Source of the DNA: an uncultured Dongia sp.
GTDB lineage: Bacteria > Pseudomonadota > Alphaproteobacteria > Dongiales > Dongiaceae
Direction: 5' to 3'
Length of the DNA: 64,000 nt
Assembly: GCF_936916975.1 (NCBI RefSeq)
Contig: NZ_CAKZGO010000003.1
Span: 310,001-374,000, forward strand
Below are positions 55,645-64,000 of this stretch, piece by piece. The notes under the pieces are model-generated. The model was not told the DNA's origin and made no database searches. It saw nothing but the letters and a program-made list of their open reading frames with translations. A program made the position numbers and the translations under genes. How positions within the stretch are numbered: position 1 is the first letter of the stretch; the number at the start of each line of letters is the position of its first letter.

Positions 55645-55885
55645 GGTAAACTCCTTCCGCCTGGGCGACCGCCGGTTACTGGACCGGCGGTGCAGTGAGG
55701 CCTTGAGAATTGGCATGGCTTGGCCCCGGCGCCTGTGAAGCACCTCACAGCGCGCATATCGGCCGGCAGATAGGTTGCGCAAACAACGCCAACCGTACCA
55801 CGCGTCCACTAGCTGGCAGCGGCCCGGCCCCCCTACATCACGGCCGGACGGTTGAGACCATCAGCTCAAGACGAAAGAGACGATC

Positions 55886-56851
55886 ATGAAACACATCGAT
55901 ATGGCCCAGAAAGAGAAGCCCCTGTACCGCACTGCCTTGCCGCAACTCAAGGGCGGCGTGTTCCTCGCGGATGGCGGCCTGGAAACTACCCTGGTGTTCG
56001 AGAAGAGCATGGACCTGCCCTGCTTTGCCGCCTTCCCCCTGCTGGACACCGATACCGGCCGCGGCGCTTTGCGCAGCTATTTCGCGCGCTATCTCGATAT
56101 CGCCGCCAAGAACGCCGTCGGCTTCGTGCTGGACACGCCGACCTGGCGCGCCAATGCCGATTGGGGCGTCAAGCTCGGTTATGATGCGGCAGCCCTCGAT
56201 CGCCTCAACCGCGATGCCGTGGCCTTCGTCGCCGATCTGCGCGCGCATCTTGCCAATGCCGGAAGACCGATCGTGCTCTCGGCCGTCATCGGCCCGCGTG
56301 GCGATGGCTATGTTGCCGGCGCCGAAATGAGCGTCGCGGAGGCGGAACGCTATCACGGCGTGCAGGTGCAGAGTTTCGCTGCCACCGCTGCGGATTTCGT
56401 CGCGGCCGTTACCATGACCAATGTGCCGGAAGCGAGCGGCATCGCCCGCGCAGCCAAGGTCGCGAAGGTGCCGGCTGTCATTTCCTTCACGGTCGAGACC
56501 GATGGCAAGCTGCCCAGCGGCACGTCTCTGGGCGAGGCGATCGAGGCGGTCGATCAGGCTACCGGCAACTATCCGGCCTATTACATGATCAACTGCGCAC
56601 ACCCGACCCATTTCGAGAAGGTGCTGAAGGGCGCCTGGGTCAACCGCATCGGCGGCATCCGCGCCAATGCTTCGGCCAAGAGTCATGCCGAGCTCGATGC
56701 CTCGACCAGCCTTGATTCCGGCAACCCGCAGGAACTCGGCCGGCAATACAGCGCGCTCCGCAAGCTGCTGCCGCGCGCCACGGTGCTGGGCGGATGCTGC
56801 GGCACCGATCATCGGCATATCGAACATATCTGCCACGCCTGCGCCGCCTGA
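55886..56851 (+). CDS. Homocysteine S-methyltransferase family protein
   Basis: Cytoplasmic zinc-dependent methyltransferase of 321 aa, transferring a methyl group to a thiol such as homocysteine from donors like S-methylmethionine. The zinc ligands are Cys in 'MINCAHPTHF' near 233 and the pair in 'VLGGCCGTDHRHI' near 303-304. The N-terminal GLETTLVFEKS motif is also conserved. The donor is unknown. It begins downstream of a gap of about 240 nt holding the divergent TetR promoter. Confidence 0.9.
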   Translation: MKHIDMAQKEKPLYRTALPQLKGGVFLADGGLETTLVFEKSMDLPCFAAFPLLDTDTGRGALRSYFARYLDIAAKNAVGFVLDTPTWRANADWGVKLGYDAAALDRLNRDAVAFVADLRAHLANAGRPIVLSAVIGPRGDGYVAGAEMSVAEAERYHGVQVQSFAATAADFVAAVTMTNVPEASGIARAAKVAKVPAVISFTVETDGKLPSGTSLGEAIEAVDQATGNYPAYYMINCAHPTHFEKVLKGAWVNRIGGIRANASAKSHAELDASTSLDSGNPQELGRQYSALRKLLPRATVLGGCCGTDHRHIEHICHACAA

Positions 56852-56909
56852 TGGCGTGAACAGGCGCCATTGACACATCGTTGTCATCATCGGTCCGCAT
56901 AGATCGCGG

Positions 56910-57467
56910 ATGGCGATGACGGTTCAGACTGATACCACCGCACGCAGCCGGCGACCCTACCCTTGGGCGACCCGGTTGCGGCGGCGCTTTATGTTGCCCT
57001 TGCTGCGCGCACGGCATGCGCCGGAACAGGCGGCGCGCGGCAGCATGGTCGGACTTGCCTGGGCATTCACGCCGACCTTCGGCCTGCGCATGCCGCTGGT
57101 GCTGCTCACCTGGATGATCGCGCGGCGGGTGTTCGGCTGGGAGTTCAACCTGCTGCTGGGTGTCGCCTGGACCTGGGTCACCAACGCGCTCGTGACTGTG
57201 CCGGTCTATTATACGTTCTACGTCACGGGGCAGATCATGCTCGGCCGTTGGCATGATCTCAGCGGGTTCGCAGCGTTCCAGGATTTGTGGGCACCGCTGC
57301 TGCGCACCGATCTCGACTGGCGCGATCGTATAGCGCAGATTCTGGACCTCCTCCTGGATTGGGGCGCGGTGCTGTGGCTGGGGGCGCTACCCTGGGCGGC
57401 CTTGATGGGATATTTCGGCTATCGCTATACACACCGGCTGCTGCGTGGGCGGCGGGCCTTGCGCTGA
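56910..57467 (+). CDS. DUF2062 membrane protein (copy 1)
   Basis: Small inner-membrane protein of 185 aa. The DUF2062 block is clear: LRARHAPEQAARGSMVGLAW then AFTPTFGLRMPLVLLTW, with WTWVTNAL and YVTGQIMLGRWHDLSG following. The N-terminus is basic. No function is established. First of three paralogues in the next 3.2 kb; pairwise identity is highest in the central membrane region. Confidence 0.85.
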   Translation: MAMTVQTDTTARSRRPYPWATRLRRRFMLPLLRARHAPEQAARGSMVGLAWAFTPTFGLRMPLVLLTWMIARRVFGWEFNLLLGVAWTWVTNALVTVPVYYTFYVTGQIMLGRWHDLSGFAAFQDLWAPLLRTDLDWRDRIAQILDLLLDWGAVLWLGALPWAALMGYFGYRYTHRLLRGRRALR

Positions 57468-57494
57468 GAGGGCTGCTCCCCCAGATTGCTGGCC

Positions 57495-58109
57495 ATGACT
57501 CGCGCCAAGAAGAAATCCACCCCCATCCGCCCGAAATCCTTCCTTCAGCGTCTGCGGCGTGTGCTGCGCTATCGCCTGATGATCCCGCTGCTGCGCTCGC
57601 GCCAATCACCGGAGCATGTCGCGCGCGGGACCGCGATGGGGATCGCGTGGGGCTTCACGCCATCGATCGGCGTGCAGATGCCGCTGGTGTTTGTCACCTG
57701 GGTGGTGGCGCGGCGGGTGTTCAACTGGGATTTCAACCTGGTGCTGGCTTTGGCCTGGACCTGGGTCAGCAATGTCTTCACCGCGCTGCCGCTCTATTAT
57801 CTCTTTTATCTCACGGGGCAGGTGATGTTCGGCCATTGGCACGACCTCACCGGTTATCAGAGTTTTCTGAGTTTATGGGAGGGGAGTTTCAGCGCCGATC
57901 AATCGCTGCTCGACCAGTTGGCGACACTTGGCCGCATCCTGGTACTGGATTGGGGCATCGCCATGGGCGTGGGCTCGATCCCCTGGGCGGCCGGGACCGG
58001 AATCCTCAGCTATCGCTACAGCCTGAAATTCGTGCGTGCCCATCGCCGGCGGCGCGCCGAGCGCATGGCAGGGCGTGCGAACGGGGGCCAAATAGGCCCG
58101 CTTGATTAA
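57495..58109 (+). CDS. DUF2062 membrane protein (copy 2)
   Basis: Inner-membrane protein of 204 aa. Family blocks: RSRQSPEHVARGTAMGIAWG, FTPSIGVQMPLVFVTW, LAWTWVSNVFTALPLYY, LTGQVMFGHWHDLTGY. The ATG at 57495 is preferred; a TTG at 57486 is in frame. It is 27 nt after copy 1 and 41 nt before the glutamine synthetase gene, so the three could be in one transcript. Basic N- and C-termini flank the membrane core. Confidence 0.85.
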   Translation: MTRAKKKSTPIRPKSFLQRLRRVLRYRLMIPLLRSRQSPEHVARGTAMGIAWGFTPSIGVQMPLVFVTWVVARRVFNWDFNLVLALAWTWVSNVFTALPLYYLFYLTGQVMFGHWHDLTGYQSFLSLWEGSFSADQSLLDQLATLGRILVLDWGIAMGVGSIPWAAGTGILSYRYSLKFVRAHRRRRAERMAGRANGGQIGPLD

Positions 58110-58150
58110 ACCCGTGCCGCTGGCATAGGGTCGCCCGGACCGAAACGGGG

Positions 58151-59551
58151 ATGACCATCATGGCCAAGAAGCCGACACCGCAGAGCAATGAATTCGACGC
58201 CTTCCTGAAGCGCTATCCCAAGACCCAGGATGTCGATGTCTTCGTCCATGACATGAATGGTTTCCTGCGCGGCAAGCGCTTTCCCGTCGCTGAAGCGAAA
58301 AAGCTGTGGGAGAGCGGTGTCGAGATGCCGCGCTGCCTGCTGTTCCTTGATCCCACCGGCGACGATCTTGATCCCGGCGGAAGGTCCGAAGCATTGGGCG
58401 ATCCCGATGGCACGGCGCATCCCATTCCAGGTCGCCTGGCACCTGTGCCCTGGGCGCAGCATCCGACCGCGCAGGTGCTGTTGCAGATGCACGACCCCTT
58501 CATCAAGGGCGAGAGCAATCCCGGCAAGCCGTCCAAATACTGCCCGCGCGCGGCGTTGCAGGGGACGCTGGCGCGGCTGACGAAACTGGGCGTGACACCG
58601 ATGGTGGCGGTGGAGCTGGAATTCTACCTGCTCGACCCGGCGCGCGATGCCGGCGGCCAACCGCTGCCGCCGAAGAATCCGCAAACCGGGCAGATCGAAA
58701 CCTCGAAGCAGCCCTACAGCATGGACGATCTCGACGCCTATGCGACCTTCATACGGCGCGTAGCCTCCCACGCGGAGGCGCAAGGGATTCCCTCCGCCGC
58801 CGCGATCACCGAATATTCGCCGGGGCAGTTCGAGATCAATTTGAAGCACCAGCCGGATGCGGTCGCCGCTTGCGACAATGCGGTGCTGTTGAAGCGCTGC
58901 GTCAAGGGGACGGCGCGGGAGCTGGGCTATATCGCGAGCTTCATGTCGAAACCGTTTCTGCATGCGGCCGGCAGCGGCATGCATGTGCATGTGAGCCTGG
59001 TCGACAAGGCCGGCAAAAACATCTTCGGCGAGACGGGCGCCAAGGGCGAGGCGATGCTGCGCAACGCGATTGGCGGGCTGCAGGCGACCATGGCGGAATC
59101 GATGGCGATCTTCGGCGCCAACCCGAATGCCAGCCGCCGCTATGTGCCCGGCAACAACGTGCCGATGAGTCCAGAATGGGGCCATAACAACCGCACGGTG
59201 GCGTTCCGCATTCCGGCCGGCGGACCGAAGGCCAGGCGCATCGAGCACCGCGTCGCCGGGGCGGATGCCAATCCCTATCTTGCCATGGCGGCGATCCTGG
59301 CCGGCATCGCCTATGGCCTCGAACAGAAGCTCGATCCGGGCGCACCTGCCGAGACCGGCGATTTCAAGCGCCCGCCGGATCCCAAAATTCCGTTCAAGTT
59401 CCAGGATGCACTGGAGCGTCTCGCCAAGGCGAAGATCCTGCCCAGATATATCGATCCGGAATGCCTTGGCCTCTATGTCGATGCGCGCCGCGCCGAGCTG
59501 GAGAAGTTCCACGACGTAATTTCCCCGCGCGAATACGATTGGTATCTGTGA
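58151..59551 (+). CDS. Glutamine synthetase family protein (PuuA-like)
   Basis: Cytoplasmic ligase of 466 aa of the glutamine synthetase type III/PuuA group; the likely reaction is ATP-dependent gamma-glutamylation of a polyamine or amine. Motifs: VAVELEFYLL (metal), AAGSGMHVHVSL, 'NPNASRRYVPGNN', NNRTVAFRIP and RIEHRVAGADANPYLAMA. There is no P-II-regulated adenylylation Tyr motif of GlnA. GS-family ligases of this type usually have puu genes beside them; none is present. Instead two DUF2062 genes precede it and one overlaps its end (GTGA). Confidence 0.92.
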   Translation: MTIMAKKPTPQSNEFDAFLKRYPKTQDVDVFVHDMNGFLRGKRFPVAEAKKLWESGVEMPRCLLFLDPTGDDLDPGGRSEALGDPDGTAHPIPGRLAPVPWAQHPTAQVLLQMHDPFIKGESNPGKPSKYCPRAALQGTLARLTKLGVTPMVAVELEFYLLDPARDAGGQPLPPKNPQTGQIETSKQPYSMDDLDAYATFIRRVASHAEAQGIPSAAAITEYSPGQFEINLKHQPDAVAACDNAVLLKRCVKGTARELGYIASFMSKPFLHAAGSGMHVHVSLVDKAGKNIFGETGAKGEAMLRNAIGGLQATMAESMAIFGANPNASRRYVPGNNVPMSPEWGHNNRTVAFRIPAGGPKARRIEHRVAGADANPYLAMAAILAGIAYGLEQKLDPGAPAETGDFKRPPDPKIPFKFQDALERLAKAKILPRYIDPECLGLYVDARRAELEKFHDVISPREYDWYL

Positions 59552-60147
59552 GCAGCACGCCGCGCCGTCCGCGCCACAGCAGCCGGCACAAGAGCCGGCT
59601 GCAGCGCGCCTTCCGCTATCGCCTGGTGATCCCGATGCTGCGCGCACGCCACGGACCGGAATATGTGGCGCGCGGCACGATGGTGGGATTGGTGCTGGCC
59701 TTCACGCCGACCATCGGTCTCCACATGACGCTGGCCCTCGCGGTATGGGTGATCGCGACGCGCCTTTTCAAATGGGAATTCAGCCTGATCCTGGCGCTGG
59801 CCTGGACCTGGGTCAGCAACGTCTTCACCGGCCTGCCGATCTATTATCTGCTCTATGTCACCGGGCAACTGCTGATGGGCCGCTGGCAGGACCTGTCCGG
59901 CTATGCCGAGTTCCTCGACCTCTGGCACACACTCACCGCCGGCAACCACACCATCTGGCAGGACGCCACCATCATGGCCAAGGTCATGCTGGAAGATTGG
60001 GGCGTGGCGATGTGTGTCGGGAGCGTGCCGTGGGCGGTGGTCGCGGGTGGAGTTGGGTACTGGGTGAGTCTGACGTTTATCCGGATGTATAGAAGGGAGA
60101 AGGCGATAAGGCGGGAAAGAAGTGCAATGGACGGAAGCAGATATTAA
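59548..60147 (+). CDS. DUF2062 membrane protein (copy 3)
   Basis: Inner-membrane protein of 199 aa. GTG at 59548 overlaps the glutamine synthetase stop, giving VSSTPRRPRHSSRHKSRL; the frame opens earlier inside the upstream gene. Family blocks: RARHGPEYVARGTMVGLVLA, FTPTIGLHMTLALAVW, LAWTWVSNVFTGLPIYY, VTGQLLMGRWQDLSGY. Translational coupling to the ligase suggests a functional link. The C-terminal tail is basic (MYRREKAIRRERSAM). Confidence 0.88.
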   Translation: MSSTPRRPRHSSRHKSRLQRAFRYRLVIPMLRARHGPEYVARGTMVGLVLAFTPTIGLHMTLALAVWVIATRLFKWEFSLILALAWTWVSNVFTGLPIYYLLYVTGQLLMGRWQDLSGYAEFLDLWHTLTAGNHTIWQDATIMAKVMLEDWGVAMCVGSVPWAVVAGGVGYWVSLTFIRMYRREKAIRRERSAMDGSRY

Positions 60148-60255
60148 AGCCCCGCAAATACCGCGGCGACTTAAACATTCGGGTGACGCCACGTAAGCCG
60201 ATCAAGCTCACCTTATTTCGTGCATCTCCGACGAGCCAATCTTGGCAGCAATTCT

Positions 60256-61194
60256 TCAGCCGACCGACTGCTTTATTTTCCGGACGGGTTTAGGGACCGG
60301 CCCTAGCATCAGCGGACTACCGTCGGACGCGGAACGCGGCGCGAAACCCGCATATCGCGGCGGGTCCGACAAAGCGTTGGCGAGGGCTTGCTTGCCAATG
60401 TTCCACGAGAACTTTCCATCCCAATCTGCTGGTTGCACAATTTCGCCCGTGGCCGGATCATAATGCGCTACTTTATTCGTGTATGTGCGCCGCCATAGGG
60501 CATGCGCTCTTTTGGCAAAGGACATCGTCTCTTCGTCATTCAGATCATAGAGCGTGAAGAACTCGCTTTGAGCAGAGTCGAGAACCTGAAAAGGCATATA
60601 TCGCTGCTCAGGCGATTTTACGTCGTCAAGAGTCCATTCCTTTCTCGGATCGGTCATCATACGCGGATACAAATAGCCCTTCGTCGGATAGTGCAACATG
60701 AACCATTGTCCCAGGTCACGATACTGAAACGCCAGATCATATGCGTCGTCAGGAAATTCGCGCCCGCCAATCAATTGCTCTGCAATGCCGGCAGTGCGCT
60801 CATCTGGCCAGGGCAGCCGACAGAAAATATCCGGCCGATTAAAGTTAGGCCCATTATACGCAGGCCTCTGTTTCTCGATCTCTAGCGACGCCAATATGGC
60901 AGCATGCAGCGTCGGAAAGAGCGTGATCGGCACATCAGTGGAAAATTTTGACGGTGTGGGATTACCTGTTTTGTAGTTTGCAAAAAAATAGATGAGGTCT
61001 GGAAACTCGGCCAGAAGCAACTCGGAAAAAAACTTGATGTCTTCGATGGAAATGATCGCTTTGCTTCGCGTGCGTCGGACACGGGCACGTGGCTCGTTCT
61101 CAAGATCTTTAACAAATTTCTCGGCACTTTCCTTTGCCGATCTGCCGCGCTGACCTAGAAGTTCCCGAATGCTAGTCCGTTTCTCATCAGTCAT
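60256..61194 (-). CDS. Cassette B partner protein (unknown family, paralogue of the 23868 gene)
   Basis: Unrecognised soluble protein of 312 aa, second gene of cassette B. Blocks shared with the cassette A partner: FPDLIYFF (64-71), LPWPDE (127-132), LDSAQSEFFTLYDLNDEE near 205-222 and KVAHYDPATG (241-250). The C-terminus is shorter than in A. It starts 28 nt after the large gene, so it is co-transcribed but not translationally overlapped as in A. It is convergent with the DUF2062 gene 108 nt away. No catalytic motif is recognised. Confidence 0.7.
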   Translation of the reverse strand: MTDEKRTSIRELLGQRGRSAKESAEKFVKDLENEPRARVRRTRSKAIISIEDIKFFSELLLAEFPDLIYFFANYKTGNPTPSKFSTDVPITLFPTLHAAILASLEIEKQRPAYNGPNFNRPDIFCRLPWPDERTAGIAEQLIGGREFPDDAYDLAFQYRDLGQWFMLHYPTKGYLYPRMMTDPRKEWTLDDVKSPEQRYMPFQVLDSAQSEFFTLYDLNDEETMSFAKRAHALWRRTYTNKVAHYDPATGEIVQPADWDGKFSWNIGKQALANALSDPPRYAGFAPRSASDGSPLMLGPVPKPVRKIKQSVG

Positions 61195-61222
61195 TTCTTT
61201 GAATCCCTATACTCAGCGAGGC

Positions 61223-63070
61223 TCACTCCAGATCCGACGCGATGTCAAGCGGATCGATATCCAGTTTGATTAAGAACGGACGCCGACAATCGATCATCTT
61301 CTTGATGAGATCATCGATCATTTTGTGATACTCCTCATCAGTTTGATTTTTCTTTCGTTTAGGAATTGCGCCTATGCCTGCGGCATCGATACTTAGATCA
61401 CCTTGATAAATTGCACGAGCAAGATTTATTACTAGACCCTGTAATTGATTACCTTCCCTTGTGGTCATGGTAATGCCATCGGCTTTGATATCGTGGTGCG
61501 TTATGAATGGCGAAACTGTTCTACCGTTCATCTCAAAAGGCATTCCAACGTCGGGATAGCGACTCTGCGCGACTTGTCCTCGAACGTATTGGACCTGCGG
61601 CTCCTTCCGTCCGTAAAGTTCCGCTTTGACGTTACCTCCGCAAGCCTTAATTGCTGCAGCTAACTTCTCTGCGATAAGCGCAATGTCCTTCCGATTGGTG
61701 CCATTTCCTAGGCGCCCTCCAAGTCTTTCCTCTGGTTCCTGTGCAATAGTTGCAGCAGCCTGCTCAAATAGATCGCCAAGCTCACTACCCGACAGGGTCT
61801 TTGGCCGCTCCAGAGCAATAAATGGCTTTGGCGCCACTTTATTGCCCGGCTCATCGGGGCTTGTAGTGGGTTCTTTCCAATGCTCCGCCGGCGCAAACAC
61901 GACCTTTTCGACGGTGTCGTTTATTTCCGCCAATTCCTGTGCGGTTGGCTCGCGATGATGGGCTGTAAAGAAATCACGTTGGGCAGCAACTGAAAGATTT
62001 TCCACCTCGCCCTGCATGGATATCAGAACTTCTTCCGGCTCGGCTTCGACAAGACCCGACCACACGTCTTTCTTTTCTTCGAGGTAACTGAACCGCCCTT
62101 CATCCGTGATCGCGTGGATGGCGTACTCTTTCGGCGCGGGTGCCGGCTTGCCCTGGCGCTGCCAGTTGAAAAGACCGTTCATATACTCGGCCTCGGCGAC
62201 CTCTTCCGTCGTCATGCCGACGCCCGTGCGTGGTTTGACGGCGGTTGACGGCGGCATCTGTCCAGTCACGTTGCTTTCGGAAGGTGCTTTGATGTTAGTA
62301 TTGCCCGGATGACCGACGAGACTCTCTGCAAAGGCGCGGCGCTCCTTCGTCGTCAGCGTCGGCCACTTTGGCGCGCCAAAACTGGCTTCATTAACCCAGC
62401 CTTTGGGCAACCCTGCAGGGACGGCCTTGCCGCTGTCTGCGACCAAGACGTCTTGCGGCATCTTGACTGCCGATCCCTCATCCCATGGATCCGCAAGCTG
62501 ATCCAAGCCTAGACCGAGATCACCAGCTACCTGCGTGATCGTATTGCTGTTCGCGGGCAGTGCTCCCATGTCGCGCGCCTTGTTGGACTCTGTAGACGAC
62601 TTGCCGATCGCCGCAGTTCCGGCCTTCGATTGGCTGACCGCTACGGCCTCCTCCTCGCCCGGATGAGGCTTGTCGTCGTCGTAGGCGGCAAGCTCGGCCC
62701 AGGTAACGCCGGTCTTTGCAAAATCGTTGAAGGCGATTTGACGGATGGCGTGGACTTCGGCGTCTTCGCGTTGGTCCATCGTTCGGTGCCGATGCTTGCC
62801 ATCTGGGCCCCGATAGAACCGTCCGTCACCCAATTCTGGCATACCGTCGAGAACAGCCTGGGTTTGTCCGTCAACCGGCGCCTGAGTCTGCCACTTCTCG
62901 GGATGGACCGATTGTCGGTAGGCTTGGCTGCGCCAAGCCTGTTCATCTTGTGGCGAATGGAACGCGAAGGCATCGCCGTCCCAGACGCCCAGAACTTGGT
63001 GAGCTGGCCGCTTCATGTCCGCTGCGGCGGGAACGGGTTTGAACACCATTTCATTACGATCACGGGCCAT
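61223..63070 (-). CDS. Cassette B large protein (unknown family, paralogue of the 21880 gene)
   Basis: Unrecognised soluble protein of 615 aa. The ATG at 63070 has GGAGAG upstream; the frame opens to 63109. Shared with cassette A: N-terminal block with QAYRQSVHPEKWQT (49-62), GPDGK (88-92), PHPGE (135-139); mid-protein EPTAQELAEI; C-terminal SRYPDVGMPFEMNGR from about 503, TTREG near 536 and DEEYHKMIDDLIKKMIDC near 576. The middle (about 150-330) has no clear match. The gene lies just downstream of recJ, with its own promoter in the gap. Function unknown. Confidence 0.72.
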   Translation of the reverse strand: MARDRNEMVFKPVPAAADMKRPAHQVLGVWDGDAFAFHSPQDEQAWRSQAYRQSVHPEKWQTQAPVDGQTQAVLDGMPELGDGRFYRGPDGKHRHRTMDQREDAEVHAIRQIAFNDFAKTGVTWAELAAYDDDKPHPGEEEAVAVSQSKAGTAAIGKSSTESNKARDMGALPANSNTITQVAGDLGLGLDQLADPWDEGSAVKMPQDVLVADSGKAVPAGLPKGWVNEASFGAPKWPTLTTKERRAFAESLVGHPGNTNIKAPSESNVTGQMPPSTAVKPRTGVGMTTEEVAEAEYMNGLFNWQRQGKPAPAPKEYAIHAITDEGRFSYLEEKKDVWSGLVEAEPEEVLISMQGEVENLSVAAQRDFFTAHHREPTAQELAEINDTVEKVVFAPAEHWKEPTTSPDEPGNKVAPKPFIALERPKTLSGSELGDLFEQAAATIAQEPEERLGGRLGNGTNRKDIALIAEKLAAAIKACGGNVKAELYGRKEPQVQYVRGQVAQSRYPDVGMPFEMNGRTVSPFITHHDIKADGITMTTREGNQLQGLVINLARAIYQGDLSIDAAGIGAIPKRKKNQTDEEYHKMIDDLIKKMIDCRRPFLIKLDIDPLDIASDLE

Positions 63071-63099
63071 AAACGCTCTCCTGCGTAAATTACTCGTAT

Positions 63100-63136
63100 A
63101 ACGTAACACAAAATGGAGATGTTGTCAATTTGTTCT
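63100..63136 (-). promoter_or_regulatory. Cassette B promoter, shared with cassette A
   Basis: On the minus strand, TTGACA (63128-63123), 17-bp spacer and TACGTT (63105-63100). Block 63116-63136 is identical to the cassette A block at 20 of 21 positions, though no extra similarity is seen further out. The implied leader to the ATG at 63070 is about 23 nt. Confidence 0.7.
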
Positions 63137-63158
63137 CATTAAAATTGCCGTTTTTGCC

Positions 63159-64000
63159 TCACCCCGCCAGCGCGGCGTCCTCCACCACCATCTGGACGCT
63201 GTCGCGGCCTTGCCAGTTGTCGCGGCGGAGGTGGCCGGCGACGTGGAAGCGCTGGCCGCGCGCGGTGGTGAAGAGGCGGCCGAGTTCGTTCTCGGCGGCG
63301 CGGAAGGCGATGGCTTTGATCCTTGTCCCATCGGCGCCCTCCAGGCTGAGGCGCAGATGGGCGCCGCCGACCACGTCGGCGAAGGCCAGGCGTACATTGG
63401 GGAGGGCGAAGCGCGGTTCCGCGTTGCCGGCGCCGAAGGGACCCATGCGTTCGAGCATCGTCATGAGATCGGTGGTGGCGGCGCGGGGCTGCAAGGCGGC
63501 GTCGAGGTCGAGGACGGGGACGAGGCGTTCGCCCTGCATGTCGCCGGTGAAGCGATTGCTCAAGAAACTGCGCAGATCGTCGAGGCGGTCTTCGGGCACT
63601 TCGAAGCCCGCCGCCATGGCGTGGCCGCCGCCCTTTTGCAAGATGCCGGCCTCGCGCGCGGCGATGATGGCGTTGCCGAGATGCAAGGTGCCGACCGAGC
63701 GGCCGGAGCCTTTGCCGATTCCGCCTTCAAGGGAGACGACGCAGGCCGGGCGCTGGTAGCGCTCCTTGAGACGGCCCGCGACGATGCCGATGACGCCGGC
63801 ATGCCAGTCGTGACCCGCCACAAAGATGAGATAGGGACTGTCGCCGGCTTGCGCCTCGGCGGCAGCGATCGCCTGGTCGAGGACCCGCGCTTCGATATCG
63901 CGGCGTTCGGTGTTGAGGAGGTCGAGTTCGGCGGCGATGGATTTCGCGACCTCGTTGTCATCGGTCGAGAGCAGGCGTGCGCCAAGATCGGAGCGGCCCA
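63159..64000 (-). CDS. recJ: Single-stranded-DNA exonuclease RecJ, C-terminal part (5' end outside window)
   Basis: C-terminal 280 or so residues of the 5'-3' single-strand exonuclease of DNA repair and recombination. Continuous frame from the window edge: NTERRDIEARVLDQAI and HDWHAGVIGIVAGRLKERY, then the DHHA1 domain with GKGSGRS and GGGHAMAAGFEV, then the C-terminal OB-fold (MLERMGPFGAGNAEPRFALP). Only the 5' part is missing because of the window end. Cassette B lies directly downstream; its promoter begins 22 nt from the recJ stop. Confidence 0.95.
   Translation of the reverse strand, partial: GRSDLGARLLSTDDNEVAKSIAAELDLLNTERRDIEARVLDQAIAAAEAQAGDSPYLIFVAGHDWHAGVIGIVAGRLKERYQRPACVVSLEGGIGKGSGRSVGTLHLGNAIIAAREAGILQKGGGHAMAAGFEVPEDRLDDLRSFLSNRFTGDMQGERLVPVLDLDAALQPRAATTDLMTMLERMGPFGAGNAEPRFALPNVRLAFADVVGGAHLRLSLEGADGTRIKAIAFRAAENELGRLFTTARGQRFHVAGHLRRDNWQGRDSVQMVVEDAALAG

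Overview
The window is high-GC chromosomal DNA from an alphaproteobacterium, most likely a Rhodospirillales-type (Dongia/Azospirillum-like) organism. The signs are MASE1 and DUF2336 proteins, a DUF1127 protein, paired M16 peptidases, the lspA-DUF3035-M16 order after ileS, several ABC uptake operons with TetR/GntR/LacI/AraC regulators, and many palindromic intergenic elements. The species is inferred from gene content only; no rRNA is present.

Layout. 0-7 kb (mostly minus strand): a BMP-family binding protein, a MASE1 histidine kinase, ohr with two palindromic operator candidates, and preT-preA (dihydropyrimidine dehydrogenase). 7-13 kb (plus): a FrcBCA-like sugar ABC transporter operon with an aldose-1-epimerase-like protein, a LacI regulator and an AGE-family sugar epimerase. 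13-20 kb: a RutR-like TetR regulator with a flavodoxin-fold reductase, small secreted proteins, a DMT exporter, and AraC/GyrI and WYL regulators. 20-21.5 kb (minus): dihydropyrimidinase. With preTA and the RutR-like regulator this makes a dispersed pyrimidine-catabolism set, and RutR-type operator sequences lie upstream of hydA and, more weakly, preT. 25-34 kb (plus): a DMT exporter and a six-gene Dpp/Opp-type ABC operon containing a formamidase-family hydrolase and an amidase. 34-44 kb: HxlR regulator, MaoC hydratase, ribF-ileS-lspA-DUF3035, two M16 peptidases (one catalytic, one degenerate) and a Bcr/CflA exporter. 44-54 kb: PBP1a, DUF2336 protein, tRNA-Leu(CAA), a Cys/Met-metabolism PLP enzyme, a two-component system beside two divergently transcribed Gly/Ser/Asp-rich secreted proteins, and a DapA-family lyase with a divergent GntR regulator. 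55-60 kb: TetR regulator, homocysteine S-methyltransferase and a PuuA-like glutamine synthetase framed by three DUF2062 membrane proteins. The window ends inside recJ (minus).

The most notable accessory content is a pair of paralogous two-gene cassettes that I cannot assign to a known family: cassette A (21.8-24.85 kb, plus) and cassette B (60.25-63.14 kb, minus). Each has a 615-663 aa protein with a conserved N-terminal block, a variable Pro/Gly-rich middle and a conserved C-terminal block, followed by a 312-327 aa partner sharing a YDPATG motif. Both are AT-richer than their surroundings and are driven by nearly the same promoter: a 21-nt block with 20 identities containing a perfect TTGACA, and a TACG(C/T)T -10 exactly 17 bp away. 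They look like a duplicated or twice-acquired system of unknown function.

Long nested inverted repeats with conserved 'cccacgag' arms recur in at least four intergenic spaces, and C/G-rich hairpins recur in three.
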